Numbered from the stretch's first letter, positions 8,622 to 18,000 are shown. The stretch: DNA of 47,052 nucleotides from Rhodopseudomonas sp. BR0M22 (GCF_010907035.1 NZ_QUMK01000044.1:1-47052), one strand, 5' to 3'. Notes: a model not told the origin generated them from the letters alone. Translations and numbers: made by a program.

Positions 8622-9400
8622 CCGCGCTCCTCCAAGTCGAGACGCTGGCCAAATCCTATGCCGGTGTCCATGCCGTGAAGAACGTCTCGTTCGCGCTGTC
8701 GGCCGGCGAGATCCTCGCGCTGATCGGCCCCAACGGCGCCGGCAAGAGCACCTGCTTCAACATGCTCAACGGCCAGATTCGTCCCGACGCCGGATCGATC
8801 CGGATCGCCGGCGAGAACATCGTCGGGCTGCCGCCGCGTGCGGTGTGGCGGCGCGGCGTCGGCCGCACCTTCCAGATCACCGCGACGTTCTCGTCGATGA
8901 CGGTGCGCGAAAACGTCCAGATGGCACTGCTGTCGTATCACCGCCGACTGTGGGCCGTGCTCGGATATGCCGGCGCCAGCCATCGCGACGAGGCGGACCG
9001 TCTGCTCGATCTGGTCGGTATGCTGCAGCAGGCGGGCCGCCCCTGCGGCGAGCTCGCCTATGGCGACCTGAAGCGCCTTGAGCTGGCGGTGGCGCTCGCC
9101 AACCAGCCGCGGCTGCTCTTGATGGACGAACCGACCGCCGGCATGGCGCCGAAGGAGCGCGTCGAGCTGATGCGGCTCACGACCGACATCGCCCGCCGCA
9201 AGAAGATCGCTGTGCTGTTCACCGAACACGACATGGACGTGGTGTTCGAACACGCCGACGAGGTCATGGTGCTCAACCGCGGAGAGCTCGTCACCCGCGG
9301 CACACCGCAGCAGGTGCGCGCCGATCCGCACGTGCAGGCGATCTACCTCGGCGAGGGCCTGCTCTACGACGCCAAACACCGCGCGGAGGCGACACCATGA
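8618..9400 (+). CDS. ABC transporter ATP-binding protein, LivG type
   Basis: This 260-residue ATPase powers the importer. Walker A is GPNGAGKST (near residue 37). The signature region is LAYGDLKRLELAVAL, the LivG variant of LSYGD. Walker B is LLLMDEPTAGM, followed by TEHDMDVVFEHAD with the switch histidine. The ATG at 8618 overlaps the permease TGA, and GAAGG lies just upstream. The last codons overlap the LivF-type gene by 4 bp. The length is typical of LivG. Nothing is missing from the catalytic motifs, so the pair with the next gene should be active. Confidence 0.92.
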   Translation: MTALLQVETLAKSYAGVHAVKNVSFALSAGEILALIGPNGAGKSTCFNMLNGQIRPDAGSIRIAGENIVGLPPRAVWRRGVGRTFQITATFSSMTVRENVQMALLSYHRRLWAVLGYAGASHRDEADRLLDLVGMLQQAGRPCGELAYGDLKRLELAVALANQPRLLLMDEPTAGMAPKERVELMRLTTDIARRKKIAVLFTEHDMDVVFEHADEVMVLNRGELVTRGTPQQVRADPHVQAIYLGEGLLYDAKHRAEATP

Positions 9401-10101
9401 AGCTCGAAGTTGCCGAATTGAACAGCTTCTACGGTCCGGCCCACATCCTGTTCGACGTCGGCTTCGCGGTCGGCGACGGCGAGGTGGTGGCGATGCTCGG
9501 GCGCAACGGCGCCGGCAAGAGCACCACCTTCCGCACCATCATGGGCCTGGTGTCGCGCCGAGCCGGCCTGGTGAAGTTCGAAGGCGACGAGATCACGCGC
9601 TTGCCGTCCTACGAGATCGTGCGACGTGGCCTCGGCTATGTTCCGGAAGACCGCCGCATCTTTTCCGAACTCACGGTGGAGGAGAATTTCGAGGTCGGCC
9701 GCCAGAAGCCGCGCCCCGGCGCTGCCGCCTGGACGCCGGACCGCATCTACAAGCTGTTTCCGAATCTCGGCGAGATGCGCCGGCGCCTCGGCGGTGACAT
9801 GAGCGGCGGCGAACAGCAGATGCTCAGCATCGGCCGCACGCTGATGGGCAACCCGTCGCTGGTGCTGCTCGACGAGCCGTCCGAAGGGCTGGCGCCGAAG
9901 ATCGTCGAGCAGATGGCTGGCGCGATCCTGGCGATGAAGCGCGAAGGCCTCAGCATCGTCATATCCGAGCAGAACCTGCATTTCGCCAAGCTGATCTGCG
10001 ATCGAGCCTATATTATCGAGAAAGGACGAATTCGATTCTCCGGCACCATCGACGAGCTCGAAGCCCATCCCGAGATTCGGGACGCCTATCTGGCCGTGTG
10101 A
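9397..10101 (+). CDS. ABC transporter ATP-binding protein, LivF type
   Basis: The second ATPase of the importer has 234 residues. Walker A is GRNGAGKST, the signature is MSGGEQQML, Walker B is LVLLDEPSEGL, and the switch region is VISEQNLHFAKL, with glutamine and asparagine where LivG has histidine, as usual for LivF. Its ATG overlaps the TGA of the LivG gene. With the binding protein, fused permease and LivG it makes a complete importer. The MarR gene follows after 26 bp, so the regulator is probably on the same transcript. Confidence 0.92.
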   Translation: MKLEVAELNSFYGPAHILFDVGFAVGDGEVVAMLGRNGAGKSTTFRTIMGLVSRRAGLVKFEGDEITRLPSYEIVRRGLGYVPEDRRIFSELTVEENFEVGRQKPRPGAAAWTPDRIYKLFPNLGEMRRRLGGDMSGGEQQMLSIGRTLMGNPSLVLLDEPSEGLAPKIVEQMAGAILAMKREGLSIVISEQNLHFAKLICDRAYIIEKGRIRFSGTIDELEAHPEIRDAYLAV

Positions 10102-10127
10102 TCGGATCGGACCAAGAGGCAATTTGA

Positions 10128-10583
10128 TTGAATACGAAATCCACCACCAAGCGGCGCTCGGAGGGCAAGTCCGCCTCCTATCTGCTCGACACTCAGGTCG
10201 GTTTCATCCTGCGGCAGGCGCTGCAGCGCCATGCCACGATTTTTGTGGACCATATGGGCGAAGACCTGACCATGACCCAATGGGCCGCACTGTCGAAGCT
10301 GCTTGAAAAAGGCCCCTGCTCCCAGAACCTGCTCGGCCGCTACACCGCGATGGATGCCGCCACCATCAAAGGCGTCGTGGAGCGCCTGGTTCGACGCGGT
10401 CTCGTCGAGACCAACCCCGATCCGGACGACGGCCGCCGCCTGCTGGTGACGCTGACCGCTGACGGCGTCGCCCAGACCGAGCGCTTGATCCCGGCGGCGC
10501 ACGAGATCACCAAGGAAACGCTCTCCCCGCTGACGAAGGACGAACGCACCCAGTTTCTGGCGCTGCTGTCGCGCTTGAAATAG
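10128..10583 (+). CDS. MarR family transcriptional regulator
   Basis: A 151-residue MarR-type winged-helix protein. The DNA-binding part spans roughly residues 45-115: MTQWAALSKLLEKGPCSQNLLGRYTAMD, then TIKGVVERLVRRGLVE and the wing DPDDGRRLLVTLT. The frame begins with TTG at 10128, about 9 bp after AAGAGG; no ATG or GTG occurs before the conserved fold, so a TTG start is the best reading. It is the last gene of the catabolic/transport operon. MarR proteins often sense small aromatic acids, so it probably controls the operator at 1624-1733. That link is inference. Confidence 0.85.
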   Translation: MNTKSTTKRRSEGKSASYLLDTQVGFILRQALQRHATIFVDHMGEDLTMTQWAALSKLLEKGPCSQNLLGRYTAMDAATIKGVVERLVRRGLVETNPDPDDGRRLLVTLTADGVAQTERLIPAAHEITKETLSPLTKDERTQFLALLSRLK

Positions 10584-10907
10584 AGCGAGAACGCTTGGGT
10601 TCGGAACGGGACTCGCGCGTCGAAGGCCTTCACCGGACTTGGAAAAAGAAAGAGGAAAAGAAGGCCGAAAGGCAAATTCGGCGCGAGATGGATACGCCAA
10701 GCTATGCAGTTGCGCTGACCTATTGACCCATAGCTGACCTTCGATAAGGCCGTTGGGTTATAACCCAACGCCTATTCCGACCTGCTTGAACAAACTGATT
10801 ATCTTCGCAGTAGAGAACAGCCGCATGAATCCGCGATCCGAGTAGTATCAAAATCGACGATCTGGATGTCGGGCCGCAGTCGTTACGAAAGACAGCACCC
10901 ATGCGCA
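10584..10907. other. Gene-free gap with a 20-bp perfect palindrome
   Basis: This 324-bp gap separates the convergent MarR and GNAT genes. I see no credible gene in it. Its one notable element is a perfect 20-bp palindrome at 10751-10770 (CGTTGGGTTA followed by its reverse complement). No run of T follows on either strand, so it does not look like an intrinsic terminator. It looks more like an orphan operator or the remnant of a promoter region. Confidence 0.5.
10751..10770. repeat. Perfect 20-bp palindrome, operator-like
   Basis: CGTTGGGTTA is followed immediately by TAACCCAACG. The AT-rich centre and GC-rich arms suit a homodimeric winged-helix regulator. It lies 167 bp past the MarR stop codon, with no downstream gene on the + strand for 9 kb, so its target is unclear. 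Confidence 0.6.
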
Positions 10908-11465
10908 TCATTGTTCATCTGATTGTGCGGGTCGATCGGCACACACCTTTTCGAACCGGAACGATTCCCCGCCTGGGATACCCTCTCGGGTCTCGGGATG
11001 CGGATCCGGGTGATGAAGGTTGAAGAATTCGACGATCTTGAAGCCGCATTTGTTGACGTAGAAGTGGATGTTGCGCTTCTCGAAATACGGCGTGTGGGTT
11101 TCCCAGGCCCGTGTCTCGGGATACATCGCTTCGACCGCACGCCACGCTCTGGAGCCGATGCCTTTTCCGTGATGTTCGGCAGAGACGAAAAATAGATCCA
11201 GCGAATTGTGATGCGTGGCGGTGTCCATCGTCAGCACGATCCCGCCAACCCGCACGCCATCGAGCAAGATGTGATACGTGACCGAGCCCGGCGCATGGAA
11301 GAACTCGCCGAGTTCTGCATCCGACGGGATCGGACCTTCGGGCATCGTTCCGAACGCCGCCGCGAATCCGGCGGCGAACGCGTCCTGCAGACTTAGCTGG
11401 AAATCCACCAGATCCGCCTCCTGCGCCGGAACCAGGATGACACGATTTGCCTCGTTCAATTTCAT
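10908..11465 (-). CDS. GNAT family N-acetyltransferase
   Basis: A 185-residue acyltransferase of the GNAT fold. Visible features are the beta-4 strand SLDLFFVSAEHHGKGIGSRAW, in which HHGKGIG is the acetyl-CoA pyrophosphate loop (Q/RxxGxG/A variant). This is followed by the alpha-4/beta-5 segment TPYFEKRNIHFYVNKCGFKIVEFF, typical of the family. The ATG at 11465 has a good Shine-Dalgarno site (AGGAG, 8 bp spacing); earlier ATGs in the frame lack one. The substrate cannot be told. Its 5' region is duplicated at 13234-13392, on the other side of the glycosyltransferase gene. It lies downstream of the glycosyltransferase in the same direction. Confidence 0.83.
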   Translation of the reverse strand: MKLNEANRVILVPAQEADLVDFQLSLQDAFAAGFAAAFGTMPEGPIPSDAELGEFFHAPGSVTYHILLDGVRVGGIVLTMDTATHHNSLDLFFVSAEHHGKGIGSRAWRAVEAMYPETRAWETHTPYFEKRNIHFYVNKCGFKIVEFFNLHHPDPHPETREGIPGGESFRFEKVCADRPAQSDEQ

Positions 11466-11538
11466 TGCTTCGTCTCCTGCATCGTCGACCTGTTTTCCAA
11501 TCGTCTCACTCATAGAGCCGCCCGCCGATGCGTCATCC
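11381..11538. repeat. Direct repeat copy A (5' part of GNAT gene and its leader)
   Basis: About 158 bp here align with 13234-13392 in the same orientation with small indels. Shared blocks include CGTCCTG at the left edge, CAGGATGAC in the middle, ATTGCTTCGTCTC with the Shine-Dalgarno site, and GCCGATGCGT at the right edge. This copy is in the intact GNAT gene. Confidence 0.75.
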
Positions 11539-11582
11539 AAGGCCGCAGGCGAGCCGTCCCCCGCTTCTATTTTGGCGGGGCC

Positions 11583-13190
11583 TTAGCGAGTGACCTCAGC
11601 ATCGGCTTCCGGTAGCGCGAGCAACATGACCCAGCGGTCTGGCGGCAGGGTCTGCCCGAGCGCACTCCGTTCGGTGGTCACGGCGATCTGCTCGGCCCGT
11701 GGTCGCAGTGCGAGGACCCGGTCGACGCAGGCCGGTGCTGCGGCCGGACATATCCCGACAAAGCCGCTGCGACCGAGCGTTTCGGCCGAGATCCACGGCG
11801 TCAGTTCGGGCGCGCCGGCCAAGAACATGCGCGGATGGTCGGGGCTGTAGAACGATACGGTCGCGATCTCCTCGCTATCGCCGACTAGAATCCTGAGCGG
11901 CGTGCCGGCGCGCTCACGCCACAGGTCGGTTGCTATCGCCGCCAGACGATCCAGCCGCGGCGACAGCGCACGATTCGGTTCGAACAGCACCTTCACCGTC
12001 GCCAGCCCCGGCGCCGCCATCAACGCTCCCACCCCGAGCATCAGCAGGATCACCGCCGCCCTGGCCAAAGCGCGCAACGGCACCGCAAGCCGCGGCAACG
12101 TCAGAACGGCGAGCGGGACCAGCGAGAACAGCGGGGCGGTCCAATCGCTCTTCATCAAGACCGGCGTCGCAATGGCGGCGATGAGCGGCCCGATCGTCAA
12201 CACGGCGACGATGATCCAGATCTGGCAGGCGCGATCCAACGCGTCGGCCGGGGGTGCCGCCACACGCCGAAGCCGTGGCAGCAACACCGAGACGGCGCCG
12301 GCCACCAGCGCCGGCAGCAGCAGGGCGAAGGCGTGCAGCGTGGAGTCCATCGCATGCTCGGCCGCCGTCACGCGTTCCCACCCGAAATATTGCGAAGCGT
12401 AGCGGAACGGTGTGAAGCCGACCGCATAAAGCCAGTCGAGATGCGGAGCCATCGCCAGCACGAACACCGCGACCGCCACATAGGGCAACGGCGAGCGGAA
12501 CAACCGGTTACGGTCCGGCCGGGCCACCGCTGCGACCGCAATCGCCACCAGTGCCCACATGCCCCAGTATTTCGTCATCACCGCGGCGGCGCCGGCGAGC
12601 CCGATTACCACGCCCCACAGCGCGGTCCGCCGTGCGGCTGCGACGATATAGGCCCAAACGATCAGCACCACGAACGGCAGTTGCAACAAGTCGGGATTGA
12701 ACTTGTAGCCCTTGAAATTCAGGATCGGGTAGATCATCGCCAGCAGCGTGGCGAGCACGGCGCGCCGGCGATCGACCACCTTCCCGGCCAGCAACCTGAT
12801 CAGCAAGACGGTGGCGCCGGTGACGACCATCGCCAGCGCGTAGAAAGCCCAATCGCTGGTCGGAAACACGCTGAACCACGCCCGCGCCACCCACCCGGCC
12901 ATCGGCGGGTGCTTACCCGAGCCCCAGGCCAAGGTCTGGCCCCACGCGAACGCTTCCGTGCTGTCGGAATGCAGCACCTGAGCGAATTTCAGGATGGTCA
13001 GCACAGCGACCCACAGCAGCGCGTTGCTGAGGACAACGCCAAACAGCAACGGAGTGCCGAGCCGCGGGTGCACCAACGCCGCAGCGCCGCGGCGAATAGC
13101 GCGTTGCAACCAGCAATAGCGGATCACGGCCGGCCGGGACGAGGCCGCGCCCGGATCGCGACGAAGCGCGTCGGCATTCGCGAGATTCAT
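11583..13190 (-). CDS. GT39/ArnT-like membrane glycosyltransferase
   Basis: A 535-residue GT-C type integral membrane protein with about ten hydrophobic segments. It resembles the glycosyltransferase 39/83 group (dolichyl- or undecaprenyl-phosphate sugar dependent). The first large periplasmic loop carries DSTEAFAWGQ and GKHPPMAGW near residues 76-100, where the family keeps acidic and His/Pro residues. MTKYWGMW and APHLDWLY follow in later loops. Family members modify lipid A or surface glycans, but the acceptor cannot be told here. The ATG at 13190 has no clear Shine-Dalgarno site. Instead it overlaps the TGA of a decayed GNAT fragment (ATGA), suggesting re-initiation. It lies downstream of the RND operon in the same direction. 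Confidence 0.8.
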   Translation of the reverse strand: MNLANADALRRDPGAASSRPAVIRYCWLQRAIRRGAAALVHPRLGTPLLFGVVLSNALLWVAVLTILKFAQVLHSDSTEAFAWGQTLAWGSGKHPPMAGWVARAWFSVFPTSDWAFYALAMVVTGATVLLIRLLAGKVVDRRRAVLATLLAMIYPILNFKGYKFNPDLLQLPFVVLIVWAYIVAAARRTALWGVVIGLAGAAAVMTKYWGMWALVAIAVAAVARPDRNRLFRSPLPYVAVAVFVLAMAPHLDWLYAVGFTPFRYASQYFGWERVTAAEHAMDSTLHAFALLLPALVAGAVSVLLPRLRRVAAPPADALDRACQIWIIVAVLTIGPLIAAIATPVLMKSDWTAPLFSLVPLAVLTLPRLAVPLRALARAAVILLMLGVGALMAAPGLATVKVLFEPNRALSPRLDRLAAIATDLWRERAGTPLRILVGDSEEIATVSFYSPDHPRMFLAGAPELTPWISAETLGRSGFVGICPAAAPACVDRVLALRPRAEQIAVTTERSALGQTLPPDRWVMLLALPEADAEVTR

Positions 13191-13378
13191 TGGCTTGAAT
13201 CTGCGAACGCGATACGCAATCGAAGTCGATCATCGTCCTGTAGGCCGAACCGAGGATCCGTCAGATCCGCTTCCTGCTCCGGGACCAGGATGACGCGTAT
13301 TGCCTCATCCAATCTCATTGCTTCGTCTCTTGCATTGTCGACCTGTGTTTCCCAATCGTCTCGCTCATAAAGCCGCAC
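13187..13378 (-). pseudogene. Truncated copy of the GNAT gene 5' end
   Basis: The frame MRLDEAIRVILVPEQEADL, starting at an ATG at 13318, matches the intact GNAT start MKLNEANRVILVPAQEADL, then decays and stops after 43 codons. It keeps a Shine-Dalgarno-like AAGAGACGAAGCA before the ATG. Upstream, the match to the intact gene continues with small indels. The acetyltransferase core is absent, so it has no enzyme function. Its TGA overlaps the ATG of the glycosyltransferase gene, so it may now serve as a coupled leader peptide. Confidence 0.7.
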
Positions 13379-13392
13379 GCCGATGCGTGATC
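13234..13392. repeat. Direct repeat copy B (decayed GNAT 5' region)
   Basis: This is the partner of 11381-11538 in the same orientation, so the two copies flank the glycosyltransferase gene. Its right edge runs into the 3' end of the outer-membrane factor gene, whose last ten or so codons (ending THRRAAL) lie within the repeat. Confidence 0.75.
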
Positions 13393-15077
13393 GGACCGGC
13401 CGGATGCGGCCCGATGTCGACGTCGATCACCTCCGGCGTCAGCGCGTCGACCTCGCCGTCCCATCCACCTCCGAGGGCCTTGTTCAGTGCGATGTAGTCC
13501 GCAACAATCTTGACCCGGCTCTGCAGCAGCGCGTCTTCGGCACCGTAGAGCGAGCGTTCGGCAGTCAGGACGTCGAGAAAGCTCGACGATCCGGATCGAT
13601 ACAGCGACTGCGACAGGCTCGCCGCCTGCCGGTAGGCCGTGGTCGATGTCGTGAGGAATCGGCTTCGCGCGCGCTCGTGACCGAGCGACACCAGCGCGTC
13701 CTCGACGTCCTTCAACGCGGTGAGTACAGACGCTTGGTAGGCCAGAAACTGCTGATCACGCTGTGCCTGCGCGATCTCGACCGCAGCCCGCAATTTTCCG
13801 CCGTTGAAGATCGGGACCGTCAACGTCGGACCGAGCGACCAACTGATCGACGAGTTCTTGCCGAGATCGCCGAGCTTGGTGCCGGAGGTTGCAATGTTCC
13901 CCGTCAAGCTGACGCTCGGATACAACGCCGCTTCGGCCCGCCCGATCCGCGCCGTGGACTGCGCGTAGCGGCGCTCCGCCAGCCGCACATCGGGACGCAT
14001 CAGCAAGACATCGGCAGGAACACCGGCCGACACCGGCAGCTTCGGCGCCGGGATCGGCCTCGGCCTCGCCATGCGGTCCGCCAGCGCAGCCGGCGACCGT
14101 CCTGTCAGCACCGACAACCGATGCACGGTTTCGGCATACGCCGTCTCGAGCGTCGGAACGAAGGCGCGCGTCGTCGCCGCCTGCCCGGTCGCATTGGCGA
14201 GGTCCGCCGCGGAAGCCGTGCCCGCCGCCAAGCGGTTGCGGGTGATCTTGGTGGTTTCGTCCTGCGACAGCGCCGTGCGACGAGCGAGCGCGATGCGCGC
14301 CTGATAGCCGCGTGCTTGGACGTAGTTCGATGCGACGTCGCCGACCAGCGTCAGCAGCGCTGCGCGCAGATTCTCACCCGAGGCATCGATGCCGTATGCC
14401 GCCGCCTCCACGGTCCGGCGGTTGGCGCCGAACAGATCGAGCTCCCAGCTTGCATCGAAGCCCGCCTGATACAGACCAGACGTGCCGTTCTGTCCGACGG
14501 GCGATGACGGACTGCCGATATTTGTCCCACCGGGCACCGCCGACAAAGAGTTCGTCCCCTTCGCCAGCCGTGCCGACTCGCTGTTAGCGACCGTCGGAAG
14601 CAACGCTCCCACCGCCTGCCGATAGCTCGCCCGCGCCTCGCGCACGCGCGCGCTCGCCGTCGCGACATCCAGATTGCCATCCACCGCCTCGGTCACGAGC
14701 TGATCCAGCAACGGATCGCGAAGCCGGGCCCACCAGCGCGTCAGCGTGGGCGGCGCAGTCGTCACGCCCCCAGTCCGGCTCCAATGCGTCGGCGTCGCGA
14801 GAAGCGGCGTCCGATAGTCGGGTCCGACCGCGCATCCGCCGAGCAACGCCGCAACGAGGACCATCAGTATCGCAAAGGACGGCGCGGGCGCAGGCTTCGC
14901 AGGTGGGGCTGGCGGCTGCGCGGGTGGTGACGTCTTCGCAGGCGCCAGCGGAATCTCGATCGCGCAGCCGCTCAGCGCAGTCGCAGTCGACGTCAACGTC
15001 ACGACCATCGCTCCGGCGCGCCCGCAGCGCGTCAGCCACCGCCGAGCCCGCATCATCCCGGTTCGCGCTTCCATCAT
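13365..15077 (-). CDS. RND efflux outer-membrane factor (NodT/OprM-type lipoprotein)
   Basis: A 570-residue outer-membrane channel of the TolC/OprM class, the last gene of the efflux operon. The mature part begins CAVGPDYRTP, the NodT-family signature. Two OEP domains follow, with GLYQAGFDASWELDLFG and VSLTGNIATSG/PTLTVPIFNGGKLRA as landmarks. Unusually, there are two lipoprotein signals in tandem: TALSGC (Cys38) and, after a Pro/Ala-rich stretch, LVAALLGGC (Cys82). I start at the ATG at 15077 (AGGGA just upstream); a GTG at 15089 overlapping the pump stop is the alternative. Its C-terminal codons fall inside the duplicated GNAT leader. Confidence 0.88.
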   Translation of the reverse strand: MMEARTGMMRARRWLTRCGRAGAMVVTLTSTATALSGCAIEIPLAPAKTSPPAQPPAPPAKPAPAPSFAILMVLVAALLGGCAVGPDYRTPLLATPTHWSRTGGVTTAPPTLTRWWARLRDPLLDQLVTEAVDGNLDVATASARVREARASYRQAVGALLPTVANSESARLAKGTNSLSAVPGGTNIGSPSSPVGQNGTSGLYQAGFDASWELDLFGANRRTVEAAAYGIDASGENLRAALLTLVGDVASNYVQARGYQARIALARRTALSQDETTKITRNRLAAGTASAADLANATGQAATTRAFVPTLETAYAETVHRLSVLTGRSPAALADRMARPRPIPAPKLPVSAGVPADVLLMRPDVRLAERRYAQSTARIGRAEAALYPSVSLTGNIATSGTKLGDLGKNSSISWSLGPTLTVPIFNGGKLRAAVEIAQAQRDQQFLAYQASVLTALKDVEDALVSLGHERARSRFLTTSTTAYRQAASLSQSLYRSGSSSFLDVLTAERSLYGAEDALLQSRVKIVADYIALNKALGGGWDGEVDALTPEVIDVDIGPHPAGPITHRRAAL

Positions 15078-15085
15078 GTCTTCCC

Positions 15086-18000
15086 TCACGACTCGCGCCG
15101 GCCCGACAAGGCGACCGCGTCAGGCGGGGACAGGCTGGCGGCGATCTCGGTGGCGGGCGCGCCCTTGAACACACGCCGGACCACGACGAACAACAGCGGT
15201 GCGAAGAAAATGCCCAGCAGAGTCGCCGACAACATGCCGCCCATCACGCCGATGCCGATCGAATTCTGCGCCGCCGAGCCTGCGCCGCTGGCCACGACCA
15301 GCGGCGTGACACCGAGGATGAATGCAAACGAAGTCATCAGGATCGGCCGCAACCGCTGCCTTGCGGCGAGCAAGGTGGCGCGATGCAATCCCAGCCCCGC
15401 CTGCTGGCGCGCGATCGCGAATTCGATGATCAGGATGGCGTTCTTGGCCGCAAGGCCGGTCGTGGTCAGGAGGCCGACCTTGAAGTACACGTCGTTGGTC
15501 TGACCGAACATCAGCGCGGCCGCCAGCGCGCCGAACACGCCGACCGGCACCGAGAGCATCACGGCGAACGGGATCGACCAGCTCTCGTAGAGCGCCGCCA
15601 GACACAGGAACACCACAAGAATGGAGATCGCGTACAGCGAGGTCGCCTGATTGCCGGAGAGCTGCTCCTGCCGCGACAGCGCGGTCCATTCGTGGCCGAA
15701 GCCGGCGGGCAGGCCGGTAACGAGGCGATCGATCTCCGCCATGGCGGCGCCGGAGCTGATCGACGGTGCGGCATCGCCCTGGATCTGAACCGCGGCCGCG
15801 CCGTTGTAACGCTCGAGCCGCGGCGAGCCGAAGGTCCAGCGGCCGGACGCGAAGGCGGAGAACGGCACCATCGCGCCGGAGCTGTTGCGGACGTACCAGC
15901 GATTCAGGTCCTCCGGCTGCATGCGGAAATCCGCCGCCGACTGCAGGTAGACCCGCTTGACACGGCCACGGTCGATGAAATCGTTGACGTAGCTGCTGCC
16001 CCACGCGATCGACAGCGTCGAGTTGACGTCGGCAAGATTGAGGCCGAGCGCACTCGCCTTCTCCTGATCGATGTCGATCGAAAACTGCGGCGTATCATCC
16101 TGCCCGTTGGGCCGGGTCCCGCTCAGCAGCCGGCTTTTTCCGGCAGCGCCGAGTAGCTGATCGCGCACGGCCATCAGCTTGTCGTGCCCCGCGCCGTTGA
16201 TGTCCTTGAGATAGAAATCGAAGCCGTTGCTGGTTCCGAGCCCTTCGATCGCCGGCGGCGCCAGCGCAAACACCTTCGCGTCGCGAATGCCGGCGAACAC
16301 CGCCATGGCGCGTTCGGCCACCGCATTGGCGGAGAGGTCGGTGTCTTTGCGTTCGGCGAAGTCCCTCAGACGCACGAAGGCCATGCCGACATTCTGGCCG
16401 GCTCCGGAAAATGAAAAGCCCGTCACCGTCATAAGGCCATCCACCGCTTTGGTCTCGTGATCGAGAAAATGGCGGGTGACCTTGTCGAGCACGCGCTCGG
16501 TGCGGTCCGTGGTGGCGCCGACCGGCAATTGCACCGACACCATCAGCAACCCCTGGTCTTCTTCCGGCAGGAACGAACTCGGCAGGCGGATGAACAATGC
16601 GCCGGCAGCCACGATGACGAGCACGAACGCGACCAGCCCTTGCCGCGGACGCCGCAGCATGCCGCGCGCCCCGGTCTGATAGGCATCCGTGCCTCGGCCC
16701 AGCACGCGGTTGAACCATCCGAACACGCCGCGCTTCTCGTCGTGCGCCTTCGGCGGCCGAAGAATCGTCGCGCACAAGGCCGGCGTCAGCACCAGCGCCA
16801 CGATCACCGACAGCACCATCGCGGAGACGATCGTCACCGAGAACTGCCGGTAGATCACCCCGACCGAGCCGCCGAAGAACGCCATCGGCACGAACACAGC
16901 CGACAGCACCGTGGTGATGCCGATCAGCGCGCCGGTGATCTCCCTCATCGAACGGACCGTGGCCTCGCGCGGCGACAGCCCCTCGTCGTGCATCACGCGT
17001 TCGACGTTCTCGACCACCACGATTGCGTCGTCGACCAGAAGGCCGATCGCCAGCACCATGGCGAACATGGTCAGCGTGTTGATCGAATAGCCGGCGAGCG
17101 CCAGCACGCCGAAGGTGCCAAGCAGCACGACCGGCACCGCCAGCGTCGGAATCAGCGTGGCGCGAAAGTTCTGCAGGAAAACCAACATCACCACGAAGAC
17201 GAGGACGACCGCCTCGACCAGCGTGCGGGTGACGTCGCGGATCGAGATCTCGACAAAGGGCGTGGTATCGTAGGGGTAGACGACCTTGACGCCTTGCGGC
17301 AACGTCGGGGCCATCTCGTTGACCACCGCCTTGACGGCAGCGGCCGTCCTGATCGCATTGGCGCCGGTCGCCAGATTGATCGCGAGCCCCGTGGCCGGCA
17401 GGCCGTTGTAGGTCGACGCGCTGGTGTAGTCCTCCGCGCCGAGTTCGACGGTGGCGACATCGTTGATCCGGACCATCGATCCGTTGGTATCGCTCTTGAC
17501 GACGATGTTGCGGAATTGCGCCGGCGTCTGCAGCCGGCTCTGCGCGGTGACGGTCGCGTTGAGCTGCTGGCCCTTACGCGCAGGAAGGCCGCCGAGCTGA
17601 CCGGCCGAGACCTGGGTGTTCTGCGCCTGGATCGCCGCGGTGATGTCGGCCGGCGTCAACGCGTATTTCAGCAGCTTCTCCGGATCGAGCCAGATCCGCA
17701 TCGCGTAGCCGCCGCCGAACAGCTGGGTATTGCCGACGCCTTCCACCCGCTTGAGCCTGTCGTTGAGCGAGCTCTTCACATAGTCGGCGAGATCGGTCTC
17801 GCTCATCTTGCCGTTGGTCGAGACGAAGCCGACAATCATCAGAAAGCCGTTGGTCGATTTGGTGACCGAGAGCCCCGTGGTCTGGACGATCGACGGCAGC
17901 AGCGCGGTGACGAGCTGCAGCTTGTTCTGCACCTGCATCTGCGCGACGTCGGGATTGGCCTTGTTGGTGAAGGTGAGCGCGATCTCGGCCTGGCCGCTCG

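Noticed and set aside
11559-11580. CCCCGC/GCGGGG hairpin just after the glycosyltransferase stop as a terminator
   Set aside because: The stem is only 6 bp and no T run follows in the direction of transcription.
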